The position numbers were made by a program, and so were the translations under genes. DNA of 64,000 nucleotides from Casuarius casuarius. Lineage: Eukaryota; Chordata; Aves; Casuariiformes; Casuariidae. Of the stretch, positions 38,803 through 49,632 are shown piece after piece. How positions within the stretch are numbered: position 1 is the stretch's first letter; each line of letters starts with the position of its first letter. A model generated the notes under the pieces. The model worked only from the letters and a program-made list of their open reading frames with translations, was not told the DNA's origin and ran no database searches. Location: positions 5,932,678 through 5,996,677 of the forward strand of contig PTFA01000031.1 of assembly GCA_003342895.1 (NCBI GenBank), written 5' to 3'.

Positions 38803-41639
38803 ATCTCCAACTTAAAATGACCATTGCTAGACATTTTTCCTAACCAGGCTCTTTACTTCAAGTAAGGAAATGTTGTAATTATATTCTTACTATAAATTCT
38901 TATGTATTGCTTAAAATATATTTTTAATAAACCTAGAAAAAGGACATAGCTCTCCACAACAACCCACAGCCTCTTTATGCTGTAACTGTAAATATATATG
39001 GACATAGCCATTCATTAATACTATTTCTGCTGACCATTTGTTTTCTCCAGCAAAAGAAATGACCTACTCCTTGCATCCAGGTTCAGTAAGAGCTCCATAC
39101 GATGCTATGAAACTATGAATAGAGTTAGAAGGAAAACTACCAGGACTGTGCACAGACAAAAGTTCACTTTTACAGAGGCACCTGTGTTTAAAGGTTTAAT
39201 TAAGAATAATTTGTTAAATTTATGTTAAAAATATGATAAAAACCTATCATTAATGAAATGTTTCAAACCATAGCTTGATCACACCAAAAGCAGGAAATTC
39301 TGAGTTGACATTCCCAGTGCAACCTTAACTCCATCCCATTGTATATATTCATTTCAACTCAGTCTTTCTTTCCATGACCTCATAACATATGTGAAATGAA
39401 GGAAGGTGATAGGAAAAAAACCTAAAATTCATATAAATCAGAAATACATTGTTAAGTTCTGCTATTGCAGCAGTAGCATTTGAGTGGAGATGGCATTCTC
39501 AATAAAAAATATAGACATTGACTAATGTGTACATTTATTGCATGTAATTACTACCTGTGAATGCACATGTTGTACCAACATCATCTCTACTCAGTCACCT
39601 TTCACATTAGAGATGGTCGATTTATCTAGGCTTGGATGCAAGAGGCCTCAAATCTGAAAGGATCTGTTAGGTATGAGGACTCCAGATAAATACCACTATA
39701 TCACACCCAGAGTTTAAGGTGGCTTTTGCGTAAATACAATCATTTTTGTTCCAACTCAAAACTAAAAGCCAGCCAAACCCAAGCTTGCCAAGGGATACAT
39801 AGCCCAAATGTTCCTGCAGTGCTTCCCCAGAACCAGAGCATTAGGAAATCCAGTACAACAACTCTCAAGTGGTTTTATATTGAATCAGGACAACTCCACC
39901 TGAGCTTATTATGAGCTTTGGCTCTGCTACATACAGACTTGCCTTGCACCCATTTCCCCTTGCTCCATATGGCTTGTTAAATTGAACGCAGAGTCACAGA
40001 GATACGTGAATCTGCCACAGATTCGACACATACAACCTAGTAAGACCATTTGCTGTAGTGAAGGGAAATGTGATGCAGAGCCACCCTTGTGATTTTTCAG
40101 GAATCAGCCCAAGTCCACCAAATCCAGTGCTGTGCTGCACCTCACAAGGCCTAACAGATTTGCTACTTTTCTCTCCAGGACACTCGCTGTTTTGTGTTCA
40201 CCATCAGACCTGGTTCCCTGTATTTGTTACTGAAGCTGGCCTTGAAGTGTCTGCTGGGGAGACACTGCAAGGTCCATGCACTTTACTCCCCAGAATGTCC
40301 CATAACAGCAATCAACTGGGCCAATTCCACCGTCTGGGGTGTCCCTCTTCCCATTGATACAGGACAACTCTTCGTGTTTTCCAAAAGTCGAGGGCAGCTC
40401 CTCCCACTAGTACCACCCCCAGTTAGGCAGACATTTTCATACGTTGCTGAAAGAGGGTCTAAGCACCTGCAGTGTTGGAGTGTAAAACACAATAGACAGA
40501 AATAGCGAAAAGCCTATCCAAGAGAAATTCTTTGAACTATTGAATACTGGGTATTTCACATCCTGAAACTCAAAATAGCATTTCACAGCACTTTGTAAAA
40601 CAAGTTAGGCACAGGGCTCAGATAGGCAGGAATAGGATTCAGCAAATGCAGCTTCCAAGGAGGGAGAGTGTTACCAATAACTTCGCACTTCAGAAAGTTG
40701 GTACTTCTCGATGCTGGCAAAGGAGGGAAGTGATTTTGGTTCTAAGTGTAAATAATAGGAATCTTGGGGCTTTCATGTTGGTGAGGACTGTTGCTCTTCA
40801 GAGTGGACGACCGTGAGAACAAATGAACGCCAGCATGTCGCTGGCCATAAGACAGGAGGTGAAAGAGTTAACAGCCGATACCTGCTAAGCATCCTCTGGC
40901 TATTACTAAGAGAGATCATACTTATAACTAAGTTTTAGAGGAGATTTTTTACTGGAATGGTGCATAAGAGGGCTTACCATGGCCCTAGAACCTAAATGCT
41001 TTTTCTCTTGAGAAAGTTAAGATGTTAGTCAAAGCCAATCTTTTCAACAGCAAAACGATATCTAAGTGATGATATATGCTATGCACAGAAATTTAAAGAA
41101 AGATCTGTAGAGTGAAAATTCTGAAGTCTCTGCACAGTGCTCTCTACCCTTTTCAGGACTGAGCCCATGCTTTGTAGAAAAAATGAGGAAGCCATTCTTA
41201 TAGGATAGTGATACATGGAAGAACCTCCAGCCATGAACTATTTGGCTTTCTTAAACCTAATAGACTTTTAGTCCCTGCTGTGGAATAGCTTATCCATTTG
41301 AAAATATAGCAGGTCATATACCATGGAACAAATTACACAATGAGATGTACGTGAAAGATGTGCTGCTTGCAATTACTTTTTGGTCACTGTGAACTATATA
41401 CCATATTTTTCTTGAACTAAATATGGACCTCTCTTTGGCAACAGTGGAATTACAGTGAACAGACAGAAGCTTTACATCATCTATATTTGTGGTGATGCAA
41501 CCATTTCCATTCTCTTTCAAAATGAAACACAGTGCACACAGAACACAACGGCCACATACAAATGTTTTTATTCACCTCTGCACTTCAGCATAGCTTATTA
41601 CCCTATTTGTTTGCAAATATGCTTTTAACTTCTGAACAT
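38803..41639. other. Unique AT-rich noncoding DNA
   Basis: No gene recognised. CAGATAGGCAGGAATAGGAT at 40619 might be a very worn antisense MIR head, too weak to call. Confidence 0.65.
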
Positions 41640-41705
41640 TATTAAATGGATCCGTACTATACAGTACTACAGGAACATATAATCCCTGGCCACAAGGAGC
41701 TTGCA
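41640..41705 (-). mobile_element. Fragment of MIR/L2-type tail, antisense
   Basis: Short remnant of the same tail. TACTATACAGTACTACAGGA matches the 'gcactgtacaaacatacagga' part, and AATCCCTGGCCACAAGGAGC then TTGCAAT (41680-41706) matches 'cagtccctgccccaaggagcttacaat'. No MIR core is recognisable beyond it, so it is a 3'-end fragment or the rest has decayed. Confidence 0.55.
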
Positions 41706-43964
41706 ATGAGCAACCAGTTTAGATGGCCACTGCTCAGAAATTTTGATCCAATTGTTATGTTTTTCTGCTTCCTAAGCACTCTAAATACAGTTACTTTACA
41801 GAAATACCATGCTTTGGGAAGGGTTCAGAATAGATAAACAGAAAAATACCCTCACTTAAGACCTGAGGACAGGGAAAAGATTCCCACAAACTTTAATGAG
41901 CTTCACGATGTGCTGACACTGCATAATATAGAAATCGACTATATAGAGTATCATGCTAGTGCAGATATGCTTCTCTTTTTCCTGATACCTAAGTAAGTTT
42001 GGCTACCTCTGCATCACATCTCACCAGCAGCATAGATACAGCCATGGTCAGGCGACTGCTACTCAAGAACGCCAGTCTAGATGTGGAAGAAGATATGGAG
42101 AGAAGTGGAAAAAGGATGGAAGGTAAATAATTTAGGTAAAACATAAAATATCTTTTAGTTACCTGAACATGTGAGACTCATTTATCTATGTATCACATAA
42201 AATATCTATGTATCACCTGTTTTCCAATTCTATCAGGATTTTACTGAAATCTGAGAAGAGGCATTTCCTGAAATTATTACAAGAATTGTAAGAAAAAAGC
42301 ATGAATCATAAGAAAGGTGAGTAAATCTATTCTGGTCACCATCAGGTTTTGGATTTTTTGAAAATTTCAAATGCTGTGTCAATATCTATAAAACACATTG
42401 GAGGCAAAAAGCAAATAACATTTATAGACAAAGCATACCATCATGCACAATTGGTCCTCCTAGCAATTCGAGATAATCATAACCATTTACCAACACTGAA
42501 AACTATGTCAAGCTAAAAGGAAAAGGATTCTGTTTGCTCTGTTTCTTTTAGATGCAAAAAGATTTTAAAATACAGTGTCGCTTTGTGAATAATATACAGT
42601 GTCTTTCATGTGAGAGGAAGTTAGGACAGACTACACAGGCCCTCGCTGTGTACATACATATAATTTTTAAGCTGTGTATCTGTTTACCATCTATACATGT
42701 ATACGTGTATTCATGCAGAAGCTTTATCTTCTTTCTTGTTTGGAGAAGCAGCCAGCACAACATGAACCCAGCCAGAATCTAACAGCTAACAATTACATAG
42801 AAGAGGATGTTTTATATATGTGATAAATGTGAGCATAATAAAAAGCTACTAATAACCTTCCATAAAGACATATAAATGCTTTTTCTTAATACCAGAAAGA
42901 CAGTGAGGCATTCACTGTATCTACAGCACAGAAAATTTAAGCCTTTATTCTGTATTTATTTAAGGAATTAGTACAACTGAATAATGGCCTCAAACTGGCA
43001 CCCAAGAAAGTAATAAACCTAGTGTTAAATCAGTTTCTTTGAATTCTGTGAAAACTACCATGATGAGGTATATAAGTGTTTTGAAAGTTTATGAAAATTA
43101 TGGACTTTTCAGGCCTCTGTGGGATAAGGAACACCCAGATAAAATTATCATGGCTGCCGTCATTAGAAATGACACTGAAAGAGAAAGACATTTGTTTTTA
43201 CCTTTCCATTCCAACAAAAATGTTTGTAATTGTTTTCCAAAATGCTGAATAACACCCAGCAGAAAACCAACAGTTCATGTAAGAGCACTTCTATTGGGCC
43301 TTTTGGGGCTCATTCATCCCCTTTTCCTAGATGCTGAAGTGATTTTTGTTACTGTCACTTAAAAAATGGTGCAAAATACATTAAAACAACATCATTTAAC
43401 AAAGAACATCATCCAAAAAACTTCAGAGGACAATTACAAAATTCCTCCTGGAAAACAGTATGTACAGTAGCAGTACCAAGACATTTCAGTGGGTAGATAA
43501 ATGGATTTAGATTTTGAAAACTAACCCAAAGACACAGCAGATGATTAGACTATAGTAGCATTTCTGGCAAAAACACAGATGTTTTGGCATTCACTATAAT
43601 TTATTTCTATAAAATGGCTGTTCATTATGAACTTATTTCCACTTCTAATTGCCTCATAACATTCCAGTCTAGAGGCATGACACTACACAAATTACCTTGC
43701 TTGTCCTTCCTTTGGGCTGCTATAACGAATTCAGCACTTGGACTACAAAGTGATACTCACTTCAGTCCTGATCAAGATTCCAGCCTCAGTTGTCATTCGG
43801 TTGGCTCCTGCTTCTGCATGAAATTCAGGCAAAACCACGTGAAGTTCTACCAACTAGCACGTGATATGTAGGGTAAAGAGTACACTGACAGGAGCCCAGA
43901 AGATGAAAGATATTAATTTATGGCAGTAGACATCATATTTGCGCAATACTTCAGTGTCTTTACT
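41706..43964. other. Unique AT-rich noncoding DNA
   Basis: Only the 20-bp tandem duplication at 42183 was noted. Confidence 0.68.
42183..42216 (+). repeat. 20-bp tandem duplication
   Basis: TATCTATGTATCAC recurs 20 bp downstream, separated by ATAAAA. ACATAAAATATCT also appears at about 42141, so the duplication may be older and larger. Confidence 0.8.
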
Positions 43965-44165
43965 ATACCTGGAGTCTCATTATACTGGGGTATACGCAAC
44001 CACAGAAAGAATATAATCTCTGCTCTAATAGACTCAAAGCCTAAAGGCAGATAAAGCGGATACTGTATGTGTCTTTTCTGGCCTTTTGACTGAGAAAACC
44101 CATATCCTAGAAATGGGCAATTACAGAGGAGAGGAAAAGTTACAGTCTATCCACTACTTAACACC
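43965..44165 (-). mobile_element. MIR-type SINE with L2/L3-like tail, antisense
   Basis: Antisense tail: CTCATTATACTGGGGTATAC corresponds to the 'ctattgtgctaggcactgtac' block. AATCTCTGCTCTAATAGACT (44013-44032) corresponds to 'agtccctgccccaaagagctta'. Then AGCCTAAAGGCAGATAAAG. Further right, GGGCAATTACAGAGGAGAGG (44115-44134) is the decayed 'ccattttacagaggaggaaactg' core. About 60 bp between tail and core do not align by eye and may contain an indel. Old and heavily diverged. Confidence 0.6.
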
Positions 44166-45078
44166 CTGCTAACATAGAAAGGCATAGAAATTATGAAGAG
44201 CATTAGAAAATCCTTAAAACTACAAATGTTCAAAAGGATTTAGGGTTTTTTATCTTTATAAAAAAAGGCTTCTTCAGTTCAGTAATGACCCTTAGTGCAC
44301 TCAGAAACATTAATACAGAACAGACAAAGTAAACAAACTAAGTAATTGGCAATATTAGTTTCTAGTAGCATCTTGGTATTCCTTATATCCAAGCCTTGAC
44401 CTGAACTGGCCTTAATTGTACAATATGAAGGAAAAACACAAAATGTGACAAGAACGGAGAATATTTATTGTACTTGCTCTGGAATTCAGTGTTCTTACAG
44501 GAAAACAAATAACTGCTTGTCCTGTCACCAGTGCGCTATGCTGCACCAGTTTGCCACAATTTCTTAAAAGAGCGTGCATCCTACCTCGCTAGGACTTATT
44601 AGAATCCTGCCTTACAAACAGTTGATCACAAGTCTGCTTTGCCCCAAAGCTATATGATTTTTAATAGTTATTTTAAGCACTAGGGCAAGTCAAATTGTAT
44701 GTCTTCCTTTTGGCCCAGAGCAGAGAATGAAATGAAAAAAAAACGCTCAATGGCCTTTTAAGGAAAGCAAGAAGTAAACAAGAAGGCTGGTGTTGCAGCA
44801 TAAAATCAATCATGAGGACACAGATTTTTTTTAAAACAATTTTCCATAGAGGTAGGAATTAAATGCAGAGTGTTAGCAGAAGGGAAAAAATACTAAAACT
44901 TAATGGAAAAAAAAAACCGCAAAGCTATTCAGCACATGAGAACTACAGAAGACAAGAAGGCTAACCACAATAGGAAATTATGTTTGTGTACAAATTAGCA
45001 ATTCTAAGAGACTATTCAGAGCTCAAGAAAAGTCAGCTAATTGTGTGTTACATATGGCAAATGCACAAGCAAAAGAAA

Positions 45079-45145
45079 GACTATACATATATACACTTAT
45101 AAGACTATATACATTTATAAGACTATATATGTATACATATGCTCC
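45079..45145 (+). repeat. Imperfect AGACTATA-type tandem repeat
   Basis: AGACTATA recurs at about 45079, 45102 and 45120, separated by TA/CA-rich sequence (ACATTTATA, TATGTATACATAT). Confidence 0.65.
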
Positions 45146-46472
45146 TCAGACACTATGTTTTACCATCTCATATCTCATTAATATTATTACTGCAATACGA
45201 AACAGGAAAGTTTACTTCAGGTCTCTTATTGAGGCCATTTTGTCAAATATTCACTTACAATTTTTCAGTCAGCTACGGCTAGAATGAAAGTGAGGCAAAC
45301 TAGGTTCAAGGATGTGCTCTTGAAGTATGATGAAATCATTCGAAACATGAAAAAGAAAAAAAGAATCTTTTATTAGGCTTCTACACACATTTTACTAAGG
45401 CTTTTGTAGAATGCTGGGCCTACACCATTATGTCCATTTTCATCAAATCATAGCATGGCCTGTTGCATCTACTGCATCAAATATCCATAGGGAAAAGGGT
45501 TATTATGCCACCTAAAACATTATATCTGAATGCAAGTATGTGCAAAATAGTAAGTGATGCCTTCACGAAAGACACTTCCAACAGCTTCACTAAGAGTGCA
45601 TTGCTTTCAGGCGCCCTTGCTGGCATATCGTTTCAAGGATCCTGCTGATAGATGAATTGTGTGACCATGCATCAATCACATGGTCATTCTCTGGAGGCAA
45701 CACAAAAGCAATTAAAGAGGGAGGAAATTAAAAAATAATAACAATAATCATGGGAAGAGTGGGATGGAACTGAGTGAAGCTCCCATACCAGCCAGGCAGA
45801 CATAGCCTGTCAGAAGCAGGAGGAAAAATTCCAACTTTTTGGACACTGGAAGATTTTAGCAAAGGCAACAATGACCTATATTTGTAAAAAAGCACAATGT
45901 CTACAAGAAAGATTTAAAAGCAAGTATGCATGAAACAAAGCAGGTCATATTAAGGGAAGGCATGCAAACTACATGAGTCTATCCAATTTGTAGGAGACAG
46001 ATGGAAGAAAAACAATGGCAACAGACACAACCTAAACATGGAAGGTGATTACCTTACAGCTTCTTCCTACATCTACCCAAATGGGATTCTGGCCAGGATT
46101 CTGACCTCTGTCAGCAAGAGGACAAGGACAACTTTTTCTGAAATCCACTACAGTCCTCCTAGGGCTGGCGAGATTTTGGTGTTTAGAAATGATACCAAAT
46201 ACAACAGTTAAAATTTCAAATCAAGGGAATTTATATGAGGAGACCAAAAGCAAATAACACAGCACATGGTTCAAAATAACAACACAGTGGCATTCTTATT
46301 CAAAATTCCTTAAAAGTTTGATAAAATGAAAAGCAATAAGCTGTTTGTTCTAGTAACTGGGTCAGGTTGCAATGTAAATAAATAAATTAATTGATTGCTA
46401 CTGGAATAAAGAGGGAATTTGGGTACAACTCCAATACAATACATCGCTCAAAGAGTACTGAGCAAATAGAGA

Positions 46473-46562
46473 GAGTTGCCAAGTGAAATCATCGAAGCAA
46501 GTGATATAGATAAGCTTAAAAGATATTTAGACATTTTTATGGTGAGAGAAAAAGAGAAAAGA
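46473..46562 (+). pseudogene. Possible retroelement ORF C-terminus relic
   Basis: The translation ELPSEIIEASDIDKLKRYLD matches the general pattern of non-LTR retroelement C-termini (LP-x-E-hydrophobic-x-A-x-x-x-x-FK-x-x-LD), compare HWNRLPRVVVESPSLEIFK in the CR1 of this window. It is bounded upstream by a stop (TAG at 46467). Only about 30 codons, so chance is a real alternative. Confidence 0.25.
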
Positions 46563-47324
46563 GGATTGAAGGATACAGTAGATACGAACCAGGCAGACAG
46601 GCAGGGTTGTAATAAACTTAAAGGAGAACTTGGTTCAACTATACTTTTCCAGTTCAGAAATTTCTTTTGTCCATAATGGTGATTAAATGAAACTAACTCC
46701 TTATACATTAAGAATCTGCTGAGCACCATAATCACTGCTCCTGAAGTTATGATACATGGCTGCACACAGAAATCCCCCACTAGTTCCCTTTCCTTCTGGC
46801 TACAAAAAACAACTGTTCATTGACCAATTCCATAACATATATCACCAAGAATTTAACTCATAAAATTCAGATACAAAACCAATGCCTTCCTCTCATCTGG
46901 CTTGTAAAGAAATGCTCAGCAAGATGGACACATTCTTCACTACTGATAGGACTGACCTGAAGTATTCCAGCCCATTAATATAGTAGAATGGCATAGACCC
47001 TTACCAAGAAATATATTATGGCAAGGACCTTGGCTTAATTATTACTTACATCGGTTTTAATTAAGTAAAAGGAAAGAATGCATATAGAATTGGGACAAGA
47101 GAAAAGTCAAAACTGCTTTAAGCAGAGTAAGTCAACATTTATCTGCTGGAGGCCCTATACAGAAATAGTTAAAGCTGCTGAGCTTTAATTAGCTGTTGAG
47201 CTATTACAAAGCTATTTCAAATAACAGTTGTTTGTTTGTTTAAAGGAGAGGCACACACTGTAAAATTTAACATACCTTCTGATTCTCATACCTCCTGCAT
47301 TTCACTCTTTTTTGGATTACACTG

Positions 47325-47668
47325 TTGCGGGTGTTTGCTACAGGCCACCTGACCACGAGGAGGAGGTAGACAAGGCTTTCTATAGACAGCTGGAAGTAGC
47401 CTCACAAACACAGGCTCTGGTTCTCATAGGGGACTTTAACCATCCTGATGTCTGCTGGAGGAACAACACAGCAAAGCACAAGCAATCCAGGAGGTTCCTG
47501 GAGAGCACTGATGATAACTTTCTGACACAGGTGATGCAGGAGCCAACGAGGAGAGGTGCGCTGCTGGACCCCGTACTAACAAACAAGGAAGGGCTGGTTG
47601 AAGATGTGAAGGTTGGAGGCAGCCTTGGCTGCAGTGACCATGAAATGGTGGAGTTCAGGATCCTGTGA
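47325..47668 (+). pseudogene. CR1 ORF2 fragment: C-terminal part of APE-type endonuclease
   Basis: About 115 codons read without a stop and match the last third of the CR1 endonuclease. Visible landmarks are YRPPD near the left edge, GDFNHPDVCW at 47429, the conserved block FLTQVMQEPTRRGALLDPVL, and the catalytic SDH triad at 47633. In an intact element this domain nicks target DNA to prime reverse transcription. The N-terminal half of the domain is absent because the element is truncated at about 47325. The open frame starts upstream at a TTG in non-CR1 flanking DNA, so there is no real initiation codon. The frame ends at a TGA at the endonuclease/linker border, where an active copy would read on. 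This is a non-functional remnant. Confidence 0.93.
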
Positions 47669-48324
47669 GGAGGAAGCAGGGCAAAAACTAGGATCACAAC
47701 CCTGGACTTCAGGAGAGCAAACTTTGGCCTCTTCAGAAACCTGCTTGGAAGAATCCCATGGGATAGGGCCCTAGAAGGAAGAGGGGTCCAAGAGAGCTGG
47801 TTAATATTCAAGGATCACTTCCTTCAAGCTCAAGAGCAGTGCATGCCAATGAGCAGGAAGTCGAGCAAAGGGGGCAGGAGACCTGCAGGGATGAGCAAGG
47901 AGCTCCTGGCAAAACTCAAACAGAAGAAGGAAGTACACAGAAGATGGAAGCAGGGAGCGGCCACTTGGGAGCATTATAGGAATGTCATCCAAGCATGCAG
48001 GGATGTGACTAGGAAGGCCAAGGCCCATTTGGAGTTAAATCTGGCAAGGGAAATCAAGGACAGCAAGATAATTTTAAATACATCAGTGACAAAATGAAGA
48101 CTAGGGAGAACTGCTGAATGCGGTGGGTGCCCTGGTAACGAAGGATACAGAGAAGGCAGAGCCTCGGGAATCCCAGGCCCTAGAGAGCAGGGTGAAAGTC
48201 TGGAGAAAGGAAGACTTTCTCTTGGTTGAGGAGAATCGGGTTAAAAATCATTTAGGAAAACCTGACATTCACACATCCAAGTGTCCTGAGGAGATGCACC
48301 TACGAGTGCTGAGGGAGCTGGCGG
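47669..48324 (+). pseudogene. CR1 ORF2 linker and start of reverse transcriptase, broken
   Basis: This is the segment between endonuclease and reverse transcriptase. Pieces remain readable in different frames: a basic stretch around [15 protein letters not shown] (about 47905-47950) with [21 protein letters not shown] after it, then the block VGALVTKDTEKAE (about 48127-48165), then the lead-in to the RT fingers ([25 protein letters not shown], about 48260-48335). All three are typical of CR1 linker and RT N-terminus. An in-frame stop near 48095 and frame changes between blocks show it cannot encode a continuous protein. It is continuous in order and orientation with the endonuclease and RT remnants, so it belongs to the same insertion rather than to a second element. 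Confidence 0.88.
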
Positions 48325-49086
48325 ATGTCATTGCTAGGCCACTTTCAATCATCTTTGAAAGGACATGGAGAACTGCAGAAATGCCTGAGGACTGGAAAGC
48401 TAATGTCACTCCAGTCTTCAAAAAGGGGCAAGAAGGAGGACCCAGGAAACTACAAGTCAGTCAGCCTCACCTCAATCCCTGGAAAAGTGATAGAACAGCT
48501 CATCCTGGATGCCATCTCTAAGCATGTGAAGGATAAGAAGGTGATCCGGAGTAGTCAGCATGGATTCACAAAGGGGAAATCATGCTTAACCAATCTGATA
48601 GCCTCCTATGATGGAATGACTGCCTGGGTAGACAAAGGGAGAGCAGTGGATGTTTACCTTGACTTCAGCAAGGCTTTTGACACTGTCTCCCGTAACATCC
48701 TCATAGGTGAGCTCAGGAAGCACGAGATAGATGAGTGGACAGCAAGGTGGATTGAGAACTGGCTGAAAGGCAGAGATCAGAGGGTTGTGCTCAGTGGCGC
48801 AGAGTCTAGTTGGAGGCCTGTAGCTAGCAGTGTCCCCCAGGGGTCAATACTGGGTCCAGTATTGTTCAATTTATTCATCAAGGATCTGGATGAAGGGACA
48901 GAGTGCACCCTCAGCAAGTTTGCAGGTGATACAAAACTGGGAGGAGTGGATGATACCCTGGAGGGCTGTGCTGCCATTCAGAGGGACCTTAACAGGTTGG
49001 AGAGATGGGCAGAAAAAAAACCTCATGAAGTTCAACAAAGGGAAGTATCCTGGATTGCATTAGGAAGAGCATTGCCAGGAGGTTGA
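48325..49086 (+). pseudogene. CR1 reverse transcriptase domain, mutated active site
   Basis: The longest recognisable coding remnant in the window. The RT fingers/palm blocks are in order: the first part ([20 protein letters not shown]) is read in one frame, then a single-base shift within about 48420-48440 moves the rest ([20 protein letters not shown]) to another. Downstream are [13 protein letters not shown], the palm motif [13 protein letters not shown] (about 48652-48690), [13 protein letters not shown] (about 48826-48870) and the catalytic strand at 48919-48930. That strand normally reads FADD in CR1 but is FAGD here, because codon 48925-48927 is GGT instead of an Asp codon, so a metal-binding Asp is lost. 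The open frame then runs out of register just before the internal deletion near 49045. Non-functional. Confidence 0.95.
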
Positions 49087-49556
49087 GAGAGGTAGTCTTC
49101 CCCCTCTACTCAGTCCTGGTGAGACTGCATCTGGAGTACTGTGTCCAGTTCTGGGCTCCCAAATACAAGAGAGACATGGAGCTACTGGAGCAAGTCCAGC
49201 AGACAGCTACTAAAATGACTAAGGGACTGGAGCATCTCTTATATGAGGAAAGGCTGAGAGAGCTGGGACTGTTCAGCCTGGAGAAGAGAAGGCTCAGGCA
49301 GGATCTTATCAATAGGTATTTGAAGAGAGGGCCTAGAAAGGATGGGACTAGACTCCTTTCAGTGCTGCTCAGTGATAGGATGAGAGGCAATGGGCACAAA
49401 CTGAAACACAGGAATTTCTGTCTGAACATGAGAAAAAACTTCTTTACCATGAGGGTGACTAAGCACTGGAACAGGTTGCCCAGAGTGGTTGTGGAGTCTC
49501 CTTCCTTGGAGATATTCAAAGGCTGTCCGGACACCATCCTGGGCAATGTGCTCTAG
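49048..49556 (+). pseudogene. CR1 ORF2 C-terminal region after an internal deletion
   Basis: Post-RT part of CR1 ORF2. The DNA jumps from the sequence for KFNKGK directly to that for the block before REVVFPLYSVLVRLHLEYC; a CR1 normally has several dozen residues between them, so an internal deletion of very roughly 150-170 bp is inferred (junction about 49045). Downstream the frame is open for about 157 codons: HLEYCVQFWAPKYKRDMELLEQVQ, EERLRELGLFSLEKRRLR, RGNGHKLKHRNF and VTKHWNRLPRVVVESPSLEIFK, all standard CR1 C-terminal blocks. The natural stop lies at about 49554, just before the 3' UTR. The ATG at 49083 is an internal methionine of the parent protein, not a real start. Confidence 0.93.
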
Positions 49557-49632
49557 GTGACCCTGCTTGAGCAGGGGGGTTGGACTAGATGATCTCCAGA
49601 GGTCCCTTCCAACCTCAGCTATTCTGTGATCT
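49557..49632 (+). other. CR1 3' UTR and octamer-type terminus
   Basis: Short 3' UTR that the CR1 RT recognises. It contains CCTGCTTGAGCAGG, able to form a hairpin (CCTGCT/AGCAGG), then TTGGACTAGATGATCTCC, GGTCCCTTCCAACCTC and the terminal ATTCTGTGAT. Avian CR1 elements lack a poly(A) tail and end in copies of an ATTCTRTG-like octamer; here only one copy is retained. This block fixes both the orientation (+) and the exact downstream edge of the insertion. Confidence 0.95.

Larger units (their letters stand above)
44166..47324. other. Unique AT-rich noncoding DNA upstream of CR1
   Basis: Contains the AGACTATA repeat (45079), the possible retroelement relic (46473), an 8-bp hairpin TTAAAGCT/AGCTTTAA at 47169-47188 and a (GTTT)n run at about 47227-47240. 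No gene recognised. Confidence 0.68.
47325..49632 (+). mobile_element. CR1 non-LTR retrotransposon (LINE), 5'-truncated
   Basis: A CR1 LINE in sense orientation, about 2.3 kb long; full-length CR1 elements are roughly 4.5 kb. Seen here: the C-terminal part of an APE-type endonuclease (motifs GDFNHPD and CSDHEMVEF), a reverse transcriptase ([23 protein letters not shown]), the post-RT C-terminal region (EYCVQFWAP, HWNRLP) and a 3' UTR ending ATTCTGTGAT. Everything upstream of the endonuclease C-terminus is missing, the usual 5' truncation of target-primed reverse transcription. The copy is dead: stops and frameshifts separate the segments, a catalytic Asp of the RT is changed, and a stretch between RT and C-terminus is deleted near 49045. 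No target-site duplication is evident, as is normal for CR1. The 3' tail sequence is of the common avian type, and this is the strongest clue to the host. It is the only long repeat in the window. Confidence 0.97.

Noticed and set aside
44071..44097. Similarity to the 5' end of U2 snRNA (TCTGGCCTTTTGACTGAGA)
   Set aside because: The match stops after about 20 bases and the rest of U2, including the branch-site-binding region, is absent. It lies within an antisense MIR-type repeat.
47380..47811. Minus-strand open frames opposite CR1 (also 49106-49546 and 49359-49760)
   Set aside because: Shadows of the CR1 sense ORF2; no independent homology.
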